Origin: Planctomycetaceae bacterium
Lineage (GTDB): Bacteria > Planctomycetota > Planctomycetia > Pirellulales > Pirellulaceae
NCBI GenBank assembly: GCA_022614795.1
Contig: JAKEHX010000439.1
Coordinates: 1-26,422 of the forward strand
Length of the DNA stretch: 26,422 nucleotides
Direction: 5' to 3'
Shown: one piece after another, positions 16,401 through 20,367 of the stretch
Layout: every line of letters begins with the position of its first letter
Position numbering within the stretch: position 1 is the first letter of the stretch
Notes under the pieces: model-generated
Database searches by the model: none
Told to the model about the DNA's origin: nothing
Seen by the model: the letters and a program-made list of their open reading frames with translations, nothing else
Translations under genes and position numbers: made by a program

Positions 16401-18697
16401 ACGCCGTCATTCGTCTGTTCATCGACGCTCCGCAACTTCCACTCTTCCCCACCGGCAACGGCATCTTCGAACCGGCGATCGACTTCCAGATCGGATTCGA
16501 CGTGGCCGAGCCGTTTGACGGAACGAACCAGTATCCTAATGGCTACTGGCAAGTCGATGCGGTCAACGTCGATCTAAACGCCCCGCCTTTCAGTCCCACT
16601 GACGGTTTGCGGCGGATCTTCGTCACTGCCGAAGACGTGGCGGGCAACATCAATCCGGAGCAAGGGCAGATCGTCCAGGAACTGGAAATCTTCATCGATA
16701 CGCAGGGTCCACAAATTACCGACGTCGAGATCAACAACAAGGGCAACCCGTACGACTTGTTCGATCCCAAGCCATCGACCGACGGCCCGACTCCGCTGGT
16801 CAACTCGATCTTCCTGTCGATCCAGGACCTGCCGCTGCGGGTGGCGCCGTTCCTGATCCGGGCGATCAAGGAAGACATTGCCGATAATCCAGGCCACTAC
16901 CTGGTTACGGGGGATTACAACGGGATCATTCCGATTCTCGACATCGTGGTCACCAATAATCCCGTCCCCAATCCGGCTCCAGAGCCGGGAGACAGCCCGT
17001 TCCTGGCGACGGCCTGCATCGAGATCGTCTTCCGGAGGCCGGGACCCGATGGCGTGTTCAACACGTCCGACGACATTGGCAAGCCGCTGCCGGATGATCG
17101 GTTCACTTTGTTCGTCAATGCCGAAGGGATCATCGATTTGGCCGGAAACATCGGCGACTTCGAGTCCAACGCTGACGAGCCGCACGACAGCCCGCCCCCT
17201 CCCGGCTTCCCCGATGTCTTGGGCGTGGACGGCGTGCCGACCGGCGACGGCATTCCGGGCGGCGATTTTCTAGCCCGGTTCACCGTCGACAGCCGGCCGG
17301 AGCTGGGCGTCTGGGCGGCCGGTTCGGCCTTCCTCGACATCAACGGCAATACGATCTGGGATCCGGACAATGAGGATTTCACCAATCGCGATATCACGCA
17401 CGTGCTGGGCTTTGTGAGCGACGACCTGTTCGCCGGCCGATTCGCGACGAGCGATGGAGAAGGCGGGCTGATCGATGACGGATTCGACAAGCTCGCCGCC
17501 TATGGCCGCGTCGGTACGACGACAATGCGCTGGCTGATCGACACCGACAACGACGGCGTGGCCGACATCGAGCAGCTCGATCCGGCCAATATCAACGGCT
17601 TGCCGGTGGCGGGCAATTTTGCGCTCGGTTTCGCGGGCGACGAAGTGGGGTTGTTCACGGGTTCGACATGGCACTTCGATACCAACCACAACTTCGTAGT
17701 CGATACCACCATCGCCTGGCCGACAGCGGGTCATGCCATCGTCGGCGATTTCGACGGCGACGGACGCGACGATCTAGCCACCTGGACGAACGATACGTTC
17801 TCGTTCGACCTGAGCTCGATCGGCCCGGCTGGTCCGGTAGCGGCCCTCAACAATCCGGGGCTGGGCACCGGCGTCAACGGCACGATCGAACGCACGTTCC
17901 GCTTTGGCTTCGCGGGTCCCAGTGAGCGGCCGGTTGCCGCCGACATGAATCAGGACGGCATCGAGGACGTAGGTCTGTGGATGCCTGCCCGCGACGGCAT
18001 TACGCCCCGCGGCCAGTCCGAGTGGTACTTCCTGCTCTCCGGCGTAACGCAGAACGACACCGGCGCGTCGATTCCGGCGAACCTCGGTCCGACGATTACC
18101 GGCTCGAACGATCCGACTCCGGGCAGCTATTTGGCCCTTCCCAATGGGTTCTATGGTTTGACGAACTACACCACCGGCCGCATCGTCGTCGATCCGCTGT
18201 TCCCGGGCGCCAACATCGTCCGCTTCCAGCCAGTGCCGTTTGGCAACGATCAGTTCATGCAGTTCGGCGACGAGTTCGCGCTGCCGTTGGTCGGCAATTT
18301 CGATCCTCCCACCACCCTCAGCACCACGGTGGCCAACCCGTCGGTCAACCCGCGGAACCCGTACGACGTCAACAACGATGGCACGGTAAATCAGATCGAC
18401 CTGCTCAACCTGGTCAACTGGCTGACGGTCAATGGTCCGGGCCCGGCCCCCAGCGGCGGCTTTGTGACGGCGCCGTACGTCGATGTGAACGACGACACGA
18501 TCGTCAATTCCATCGACCTGTTGGCACTGGTTAACTACATCACGCTGAATCCGCCGGGCAGCTCTCAGTCGGCTGGTGAAGGTGAAGCCGAAGGCGAAGG
18601 AGGCGGCGGCGTTGACGACTTCTTCAGCCGGCTCGGTTCGGGCGGTGGCGGCTCCAGCGATGAGGACGACTTGCTGGACTTGATTGCCCAGCGGTAA
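4445..18697 (+). CDS. Giant 4750-residue mosaic surface protein with P-domain, beta-helix, RTX-like repeats and dockerin
   Basis: One uninterrupted frame of 4750 residues. The N-terminus is basic (1-37) and carries VEQLEDRRVLA at 40-50, the planctomycete extracellular motif (Pfam Planc_extracel type); no hydrophobic Sec core is visible. Domain order: P-domain about 54-221; right-handed beta-helix-like rungs about 270-780, including a 244-residue-spaced duplication; a long array of Asp/Asn/Gly/Thr-rich modules with GGxPxASDxxxV cores about 800-2960; RTX-like GGxGxD repeats about 2970-3040 and 3255-3305; PPC-like domain about 3495-3660; Ig-like modules about 3750-4240; VCBS/FG-GAP-like DxDxDGxxD repeats about 4365-4520; dockerin about 4640-4700; acidic Gly/Glu tail. 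I count only about five cysteines. Calcium binding and a cell-surface or matrix role are inferred from the domains. Domain limits are approximate. Neighbours do not reveal a dedicated secretion system. Confidence 0.92.
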   Translation: MKTTTLNRSLRRRSSHHKRRSFLGGWQSLSEARFGRRLRVEQLEDRRVLAVFSNPAAITINDNAVAAPYPSTINVATPNVTASIVDVNATLTNISHTFPDDIGALLVSPSGAKVRLMADVGSGADILNVTLTFDDEAAGGLPDDAQIVSGSFDPTTGVILGPSNATPANFPAPAPASPYSGVMSAFDGVSASGTWNLFVLDDTVGDSGSIAAGWSLNIQLGGNVAISAGVAANNGVADNFNIVYTATNLQVTVNGTLVFDEPHAGVTSLTILGSSDVDNVTIDGNDILTDIPISMGGAVGNDTLDIDDLRIEGAPGDAFTADSFSSVDIFSSTFSNNLAGDGIHLTNNGAVVFNQVTASGNDPGVFVSGAASFSDTDGVFSNNNDHGIQLIDIAGNVTLVRTIADNNDADNDGTAGDGLNATASLNPTAIGGNLLIQGGRFRDSGGAGDHQERGVFVASIAGSVTMESSGGTAMAVTGNEQDGVRIVDGGTTATFTGGSYSNNGGDGLEIDSFSGAVSFSGGLQANSNTDDGIDLSGAASLSVTSAVGASNNGDDGLEANSITGAVAISTSAFNDNGQINPTGDGIELVTIGGAVTLNAVLAGGNDPGVFVNGAASYSDTGGIYNGNDNHGIQLLNITGAVTLTNVTAQENDADENGTGDGVNMDNIGGPVVILGGTYSDPDVDADDQQNGIVVTDTVGVGTARVFIGNDGATISAVAASGNVDDGIDLDDVLSASLDTVTANNNGNFGFEISNVGASYGVILSDLTLAGNTTAGGDINTAPALTYNTNKAATGTVADTVVVTTSTIQRTVPAQQIINYAALGSMQILTALGNDTIDVQGTGTVGPGLNSFVGGAGNDTITVAGSNLAAQVHGVFGDSRNDVLVANTTGAVIIGSIITPSAAEGNDEFILNVTANITATVLEINGNGNAPAGVANSANRDRLTINNAGLVSALTFDWSIAGAFDTRITGFAIAVDIIDTETVQYEDTVGNNTDVTLIGQSVGDDEITVAPVSANSAVAFIGGDPFEDTSELPFGANLPGFAGGGVEADFSFDGLDPSSIFVDGNGSTGPIGDQLFIYGQTQNGIIDPVASAAAYTIFNNLAGYGAGELLNAVGAGNAFDDIDVSTGLVQVNNFVDVAFLEADFVQDDPLLTSGLIVNSGDEPTFDPLGVVDPECDGLRADAITVDLSPVIPITVNGGLPPNNGVNERGDKLVVADFFETINVWSNKATPPTVTFEFIPFGGGTLQPLRQSSIECMGTLFAATVNLIGDNNDPLVDQTDNFVVVGQDTDSGDGVPFPPFIGDPEGTNEFVLFINGSIGFEFSGVQFLNAFGFDQRPVGGLDDDPATVPTADDIDTLELTAYADNGNSGGHPPRGWGIDVFFDEGVPNQADGDQQDLIIYHTSAGLGGGGSVSEDIVIQPSGPDNGEIRATNAVDGSVIVVVQYVANTDIIVLDDDGSLSDTDRLTLNGTNPGGPQTSGRDTIAANFTAAGTLLDPMVTVTDTNSALILYRLRNFVGFNTITLNPLAGSDTVNVTNRPGLTVNANGGDPVAESEFGPADVLQVLVQFSAQVSQGTDASTGLISTFTAGPIDYRNFERVNIDTRDERSSIVIQATNDNDVISLAPPQPEASAFVTVNDGPVIGINTNGPDNFAAIFLHSLAGNDHIQVTPLINEQIIIDAGSPSASDTVIVTGTPNDDEIVYEPQTANSGVVSVTGFQDIVLRDVEHLTIDGLTTPFGGVLQDALTITGNANFNRFVHTPGAALDEGHVAIFDLTANVTLLGVSYEGLGLAGEVEIYGGGNGPDFDTLVALGTGGSDSMSAGFLALNEIRIALQSDVGFHIPVFTEDVENYILDTLEGDDEILLFAPLSISGNFQVFGGGPGSSDNLLLFGSPTVAESVTISPDFNNPLGEQDVQGLGAPLEVSGFELIRYTGALSAAGAPDDTLRLFPGNQDDVMRVSHAAGSFDHVTSNVLPDIEFGELETFQIDMGGIGALQARFQTRFLGGALAANYQVVNSFFEDTLVIEGLDGGGGVPANDSFTVTHPTGADVAIVDNGPGVTVTDVTGGDTLGRLVLETRGGDDEVTVNIGGTLPIAVPITFDGGAGADQLVVIGTPLNVAGAPDPFDNVNYTPGPIGNLGRLEYLDGGLREMLIDFVNLEPVLDLVPAAILTVNGTNANNAINYTGGGTVANGLVSVDAFETIEFSNKVRLILNGLAGSDAINLNNPNTPTGLIGITVNGGDPTASDTVVVNGTVGVDTIVFTPTAPDAGTVLVNALPLIILATTEHLTINGRGGNDTLNTVTPAAVSSQIEITPGAAPDSGGLRVDSLIPLSFTNLGAAASLTITDPDVDRDLVIYNGTAADDIFRVPDSGGIPAPSLELVSHLGVGTTGIETYVLRGLSGDDRFEVVAQTNVTVDVQGGDPGASDVLAFTSTGATTLNLGSSRIDDAGVVGTPDVVYSGVEIININASGQALSLVGSASDDDLTVTVLTATSGKIQIGLAVQQSGQVGPGVVPPLVNYSSIVGALAVDMLAGEDTLVVVGNAFAQNWLVNAAAGSVAIDDVPNGVGNDGLVTFINTESLETFGLEGNDTFIVTAGAIPVFVDGGDPIGTLPGDLIFPIGAIAAFPGPESDEGGFLTGPGGTISFDHIESIIVPPNGDDCPFLILGTNADDDITVVARNEITINLTTFFPGADGIQDFTVSVNAGPDILFLDEPDLFIDALNGDDDIVVRTPAPNDADWDVNVRVAGGPPSIGETNEADRLVLETPGVDLVEFRPTGPDTGRLVINEDGVADYQAGGTDSIITFGPFVFECVVDEEIIFTYLSSPGGVELVEYDGEDSEADATIVDNPDDRLTIFGTAGDDTTTVAPAGLGSGTFISTLSPVFSFRSFEELVVNGGSAAADAAGAGFDHVIYNATQGPDAITSDSDTLFLADPNLGLAHLVTLGASIDKLDVNTFGGNDNIDLDITVGAIAKTIDAGAGNDTVNLLGSDDADIFGGIGDDTLIGSPVADNIFGGAGNDILIGGGGVDNEFGEDGNDLFGNLTLTPNGVADDPGADFMFGGDGIDQFVWEPGDGSDNISGGVDGADILRFFGDAGANAFLLNPAAVAPTHMNTTLGGATVDTHGVEQLIVSGLAGADTFTVTDLTPTEVEDLLLVVDAAAGSADAVTVNGRTVSDNVNITVNANGPAGASRVNIAGLDYDIDIDGIALADADTLTFNGNEGNDTILSDNDLNPLDLSLLFSSAEVTINAGLGDDFVSGFGTLNGNEGNDTLVGGSVAQTINGGDGNDQIFGGGGADLLNGNAGEDTFVPGFDGAVDTVDGGADFDTILVQGNSANNRIDAIQTTPTQVQYEISGIGGGDGIVGGAGTESDTLVIATVEQLTILAGSGDDVIRVAHADALVAAGVAVNLLRFTVDGGLPGASDRLTVTDLGLGDTTVQRIGGTPGDGSFTMYAFLGGVPAAGIIPLPPVVYTDVEFASLNPVLPITGGTGGDGNGKLFVFKHDPFEQNNSRLNATFLGANETTNVDPTIDPGADPIGGPGFGLPGDEDWYRIVAQHNGTLDIQVYFDQQGTLLNGRAGLPAEGNLEIALYDADGLVGAAPVPGEIAGTGLFGLNDTNDDERIRIPAVAGQTYYLRVLGAPFVGNIENSSAAINVYNVAVVNTPAEVPIDLELDDVIGVASVDAVPAPTPTQFDATSTGPQFVLSTLNDFYNGKDIVFTSGNLNGIRGRILDYIGATQTFQFLPGTFFAAPTAGSTFQIESADTGRSQFDNITRDTTPTIFLRVPNVVNVAGVATLDDLPYNGSAPGDPPDQFIGIPHISSVLLDVPIASGAGFRVPIFITEHGTSDQGPPNNVLAGYAQPVDPINRPGLFSFTFGSAGSFIPELPVFPATSETTSFFISARVEMIDPAQNINPVAPHGPDNQEQAQGYGAFAESLEIVVDTQPPPVFFGLPNDPDDGLLPDSDTGVNTNPETLNDSITSDTTPGFFGQAEADAVIRLFIDAPQLPLFPTGNGIFEPAIDFQIGFDVAEPFDGTNQYPNGYWQVDAVNVDLNAPPFSPTDGLRRIFVTAEDVAGNINPEQGQIVQELEIFIDTQGPQITDVEINNKGNPYDLFDPKPSTDGPTPLVNSIFLSIQDLPLRVAPFLIRAIKEDIADNPGHYLVTGDYNGIIPILDIVVTNNPVPNPAPEPGDSPFLATACIEIVFRRPGPDGVFNTSDDIGKPLPDDRFTLFVNAEGIIDLAGNIGDFESNADEPHDSPPPPGFPDVLGVDGVPTGDGIPGGDFLARFTVDSRPELGVWAAGSAFLDINGNTIWDPDNEDFTNRDITHVLGFVSDDLFAGRFATSDGEGGLIDDGFDKLAAYGRVGTTTMRWLIDTDNDGVADIEQLDPANINGLPVAGNFALGFAGDEVGLFTGSTWHFDTNHNFVVDTTIAWPTAGHAIVGDFDGDGRDDLATWTNDTFSFDLSSIGPAGPVAALNNPGLGTGVNGTIERTFRFGFAGPSERPVAADMNQDGIEDVGLWMPARDGITPRGQSEWYFLLSGVTQNDTGASIPANLGPTITGSNDPTPGSYLALPNGFYGLTNYTTGRIVVDPLFPGANIVRFQPVPFGNDQFMQFGDEFALPLVGNFDPPTTLSTTVANPSVNPRNPYDVNNDGTVNQIDLLNLVNWLTVNGPGPAPSGGFVTAPYVDVNDDTIVNSIDLLALVNYITLNPPGSSQSAGEGEAEGEGGGGVDDFFSRLGSGGGGSSDEDDLLDLIAQR
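4604..5107 (+). other. P-domain (proprotein-convertase type) of the giant protein
   Basis: Residues about 54-221 resemble the P/homo-B beta-sandwich: an opening strand with NISHTFPDDIGALLVSPSG, the Asp-containing core LMADVGSGAD, then FDGVSASGTWNLFVLDD and GWSLNIQLG at the end. In other proteins this domain often accompanies subtilisin-like proteases, but no protease domain is visible in this protein, so an adhesive or folding role is more likely. Confidence 0.7.
5489..6630 (+). repeat. Long internal duplication within the beta-helix region
   Basis: Two copies lie 732 bases (244 codons) apart: about 5489-5910 and 6221-6630. Matching landmarks include GNDPGVFVSGAASFSD against GNDPGVFVNGAASYSD and HGIQLIDIAGNVTL against HGIQLLNITGAVTL. 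The first copy has a small insertion near its ATASLNP segment. The DNA has diverged mostly at third codon positions, so the duplication is old. Between the copies lie further rungs with DGIDL/DGLEI/DGVRI cores, typical of right-handed beta-helix repeats. Confidence 0.75.
13361..14355 (+). repeat. Two blocks of RTX-like calcium-binding repeats
   Basis: The first block (about 13361-13550) and the second (about 14206-14355) contain runs of GGxGxDxLx-type nonapeptides, such as GGAGNDILIGGGG and GGDGNDQIFGGGGADLL. In RTX proteins such repeats form calcium-filled beta-rolls. Between the blocks is non-repeat sequence of the general module type. RTX proteins of proteobacteria use type I secretion; no such genes are in this window. 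Confidence 0.8.
14929..15413 (+). other. PPC-like (bacterial pre-peptidase C-terminal) domain of the giant protein
   Basis: Residues about 3495-3657 open with DPFEQNNSRLNATFLG, the usual (D/P)xxExNxxxxxAT start, and continue with GDEDWYRIVAQHNGTLDIQV and GNLEIALYDADG, ending with TYYLRVLG. These match the beta-sandwich PPC pattern that is common in secreted planctomycete proteins. Confidence 0.7.
15706..17170 (+). other. Ig-like module region of the giant protein
   Basis: Residues about 3755-4240 hold three successive modules, each introduced by a motif such as FDNITRDTTPTIFLRVP, VDTQPPPVFFGLP or IDTQGPQITDVEINN. The phrase NDSITSDTTPGFFGQAEADA is typical of bacterial Ig-like repeats in large adhesins. 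The third module (from about 16690) includes a predicted Big-type VTNNPV strand and is longer than the others. Limits are approximate. Confidence 0.55.
17537..18000 (+). other. VCBS/FG-GAP-like repeats of the giant protein
   Basis: Asp-rich loops of the DxDxDGxxD type recur at about 17539 (DTDNDGVADIEQLD), 17743 (GDFDGDGRDDLATW) and 17938 (ADMNQDGIEDVGLWMP). Each is followed by a strand with a Trp or a hydrophobic pattern. They resemble calcium-binding blades of VCBS/FG-GAP propellers, though too few are present to close a full seven-bladed propeller. Confidence 0.55.
18355..18546 (+). other. Dockerin type I module of the giant protein
   Basis: Two calcium-binding F-hand repeats are clear: DVNNDGTVNQIDLLNLVNWL (about residue 4641) and DVNDDTIVNSIDLLALVNYI (about residue 4682). 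They have the canonical spacing, with a Pro/Gly-rich linker between. No cohesin partner is encoded in the window. Dockerins at the C-terminus of large secreted proteins are frequent in planctomycetes. Confidence 0.88.
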
Positions 18698-18717
18698 ACG
18701 CCCCGTGCAAAAGCATA

Positions 18718-18747
18718 GACGCCCGTCCCATTCAAGGGACGGGTGTC
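18718..18747. terminator. Hairpin between convergent genes (candidate bidirectional terminator)
   Basis: GACGCCCGTCCC (18718-18729) pairs with GGGACGGGTGTC (18736-18747) as a 12-bp stem with one G-T pair and a 6-base loop. It begins 21 bases after the giant gene stop and overlaps the last bases of the minus-strand gene, whose stop is 18746-18748. On the minus strand a short run of four T's follows (18712-18709), but there is none on the plus strand. Confidence 0.55.
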
Positions 18748-19231
18748 ACGGCGAGCAGCGAGTCCTCCCCTGCTCGTTGCCCGGCGTCAGCCCCGGCGGT
18801 CCCAGCCCGCCCGACTCGCGCGGCTGCTCGAGGCGTGCGCGCTGAAACGGCTGCCACTTGGGCCGATCTTGCGAGCCGGATGACGCCAGCTGAATCCACA
18901 CGCCGAATTGCCCTTCGGCCCCCGCCTTGCGGGCAAGCGCCCAGCGGTGTCCTTCGCGCAGTTCGCGGTAATAGACGAACTCCGCGTCGCTGCTTGCTTC
19001 CTCCAATTGCATGGTGACAATCCGCCGCGTGCCGGCGGAATCGGAGTAGTCGGCCATGGCAATTCCACCGAAGACGTAATGCCTGCCGCGCGGGCCCACG
19101 AGCGCGTACCCGAAATGCTCGACCTGGCCAATCACGGTGGGATCTTCGCCGGTCGTCGCAGGCTGCTGACCGTCGGCAACAGAGCACGTCAAGGCGAGCA
19201 GTGCGACCATTGGTGGGACCAGAGCGTTCAT
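18746..19231 (-). CDS. Small secreted protein of unknown function
   Basis: A 161-residue protein. The ATG ending at 19231 is preceded on the minus strand by GGAGG at 7 bases, which fixes this start over longer in-frame options. The N-terminus has a Sec-type signal peptide (MNALVPPMVALLALTCSVADG). There is a Cys at the end of the hydrophobic core, but ALTC is a poor lipobox. The mature part has a likely beta-rich core (VEHFGYALVGPRGRHYVFGG, then VTMQLEEAS, FVYYRELREGHRWALARK and FGVWIQLAS) and a Pro/Gly-rich C-terminal tail. I recognise no family. It converges on the giant gene and diverges from the phosphorylase pair. Confidence 0.7.
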   Translation of the reverse strand: MNALVPPMVALLALTCSVADGQQPATTGEDPTVIGQVEHFGYALVGPRGRHYVFGGIAMADYSDSAGTRRIVTMQLEEASSDAEFVYYRELREGHRWALARKAGAEGQFGVWIQLASSGSQDRPKWQPFQRARLEQPRESGGLGPPGLTPGNEQGRTRCSP

Positions 19232-19368
19232 CGAGTGACCTCCGAGGCTGGCGGGCCGACACCCAGGTCCGCCGCCGGTACTTGTTAAGCCAACTGGTGA
19301 TGGAGTAAGTTTCAGCGCACTGTTTTCGTTCCCGCCCGCGGCAACCTGCCAAAACTTGCCGCTTCCTG

Positions 19369-19380
19369 GACCGGCCGGTC
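19369..19380. promoter_or_regulatory. 12-bp perfect palindrome upstream of the phosphorylase pair
   Basis: GACCGGCCGGTC is a perfect palindrome 28 bases before the ATG at 19409, in the 177-base divergent region. It could be an operator, but in DNA this GC-rich a palindrome of this kind can occur by chance. No convincing promoter boxes were found around it. Confidence 0.2.
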
Positions 19381-19408
19381 GGCGAGCCACCACTTGCTTT
19401 TATCATCC

Positions 19409-20239
19409 ATGCACGGCCTTTACGACAAAGTTCAAGACGCGGTCGCCTTCATCAAGAAAAAGTGGAGCGCCACTCCGCACGCCGGAGTGATTCTGGGCAC
19501 AGGCCTGGGCAGCTTCGTCCAGCACATTCAGGAAGAAGCCTCCTTCGAATACGGGGACATTCCTCATTTTCCACGCAGCACCGCGATCAGCCATCGGGGC
19601 CGGCTTGTTTGCGGCAGGCTATCCGGCCTGCCAGTCGTCGCGATGGAAGGCCGCTTCCACATGTACGAGGGCTACCCGCTCGACCAGATCACGCTGCCGG
19701 TCCGCGTGATGAAGGCTCTGGACGCCAAACTGCTGGTGGTGAGCAATGCGTGCGGCGGAATGAATCCTTATTTCCGGGCCGGCGACATCATGCTGATCGA
19801 GGATCACATCAACCTGATGGGGGCCAATCCGCTGATCGGCATCAACGACGACCGCCTGGGCCCGCGATTTCCCGACATGTGCGAGCCCTATTGTCACCGG
19901 CGGATCGAGCGGGCCCTGGAAGTGGCCCGCCGCGAGAACATCGTCGCCCACAAAGGAGTGTTCGTCGCCGTAGCCGGCCCAAATCTGGAAACGCGTGCCG
20001 AATACCGCTTCCTCCGCATGATCGGGGCCGACGTGGTGGGCATGTCCACCGTCCCTGAGGTAATTGTCGCCGTGCACTGCGGTCTGGCGGTCGTCGGCTT
20101 CTCGATCGTCACCGACATGTGCCTGCCCGATGCCCTCGAGCCGGCCGATGTCGCCAAGATCATCGCCACCGCCAATGCCGCGGAACCAAAGCTGACGAAG
20201 CTGGTCCTGGGCGTGCTTGCCGGCGAATCGGTGAACTAA
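19409..20239 (+). CDS. Purine nucleoside phosphorylase, trimeric type, with Asp at the base-recognition position
   Basis: A 276-residue protein. I chose the ATG at 19409; a TTG at 19394 would add five residues, and neither has a clear ribosome binding site. Family landmarks are in order: GTGLG phosphate loop, FPRSTAISHRGRLVCG, EGRFHMYEGYP, NACGGMNP, DHINLMGANPL, GPNLETRAEYR (carrying the base-contacting Glu) and MSTVPEVIVA. The enzyme class phosphorolyses purine nucleosides to free base and pentose-1-phosphate in the cytoplasm, for salvage. At the position of human PNP Asn243 the motif reads VTDM, with Asp236 (codon 20114-20116). Asp at this site is typical of methylthioadenosine phosphorylase and favours 6-amino purines, so adenosine or a related substrate is plausible. 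It probably forms an operon with the paralogue 33 bases downstream. Confidence 0.88.
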   Translation: MHGLYDKVQDAVAFIKKKWSATPHAGVILGTGLGSFVQHIQEEASFEYGDIPHFPRSTAISHRGRLVCGRLSGLPVVAMEGRFHMYEGYPLDQITLPVRVMKALDAKLLVVSNACGGMNPYFRAGDIMLIEDHINLMGANPLIGINDDRLGPRFPDMCEPYCHRRIERALEVARRENIVAHKGVFVAVAGPNLETRAEYRFLRMIGADVVGMSTVPEVIVAVHCGLAVVGFSIVTDMCLPDALEPADVAKIIATANAAEPKLTKLVLGVLAGESVN

Positions 20240-20272
20240 GTATTTGCCGAACTGCCGGCGCATTCTAGTCCC

Positions 20273-20367
20273 ATGTCCAAAGTCCAAGGTCCCAAGTCGA
20301 GTGCTTCTGACCTTGGACCTTGGACCTTGGACTTTGGACCCGGCCGTGGACCTTGGACTTTGGACAT
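20273..20367. repeat. Inverted-repeat element with alternative right arms
   Basis: The left arm 20273-20292 is a perfect 20-base reverse complement of 20348-20367. A second right arm, 20322-20339, is complementary to 18 of the same bases (20275-20292). The arms consist of the phrases TCCAAAGTCC/TCCAAGGTCC and GGACCTTGGACTTTGGAC. The element starts 33 bases after the upstream phosphorylase stop, and the ATG of the downstream gene is the first three bases of the left arm. From memory, similar TCCAAGGTCC repeats are scattered in other planctomycete genomes; I could not check this. Confidence 0.85.
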
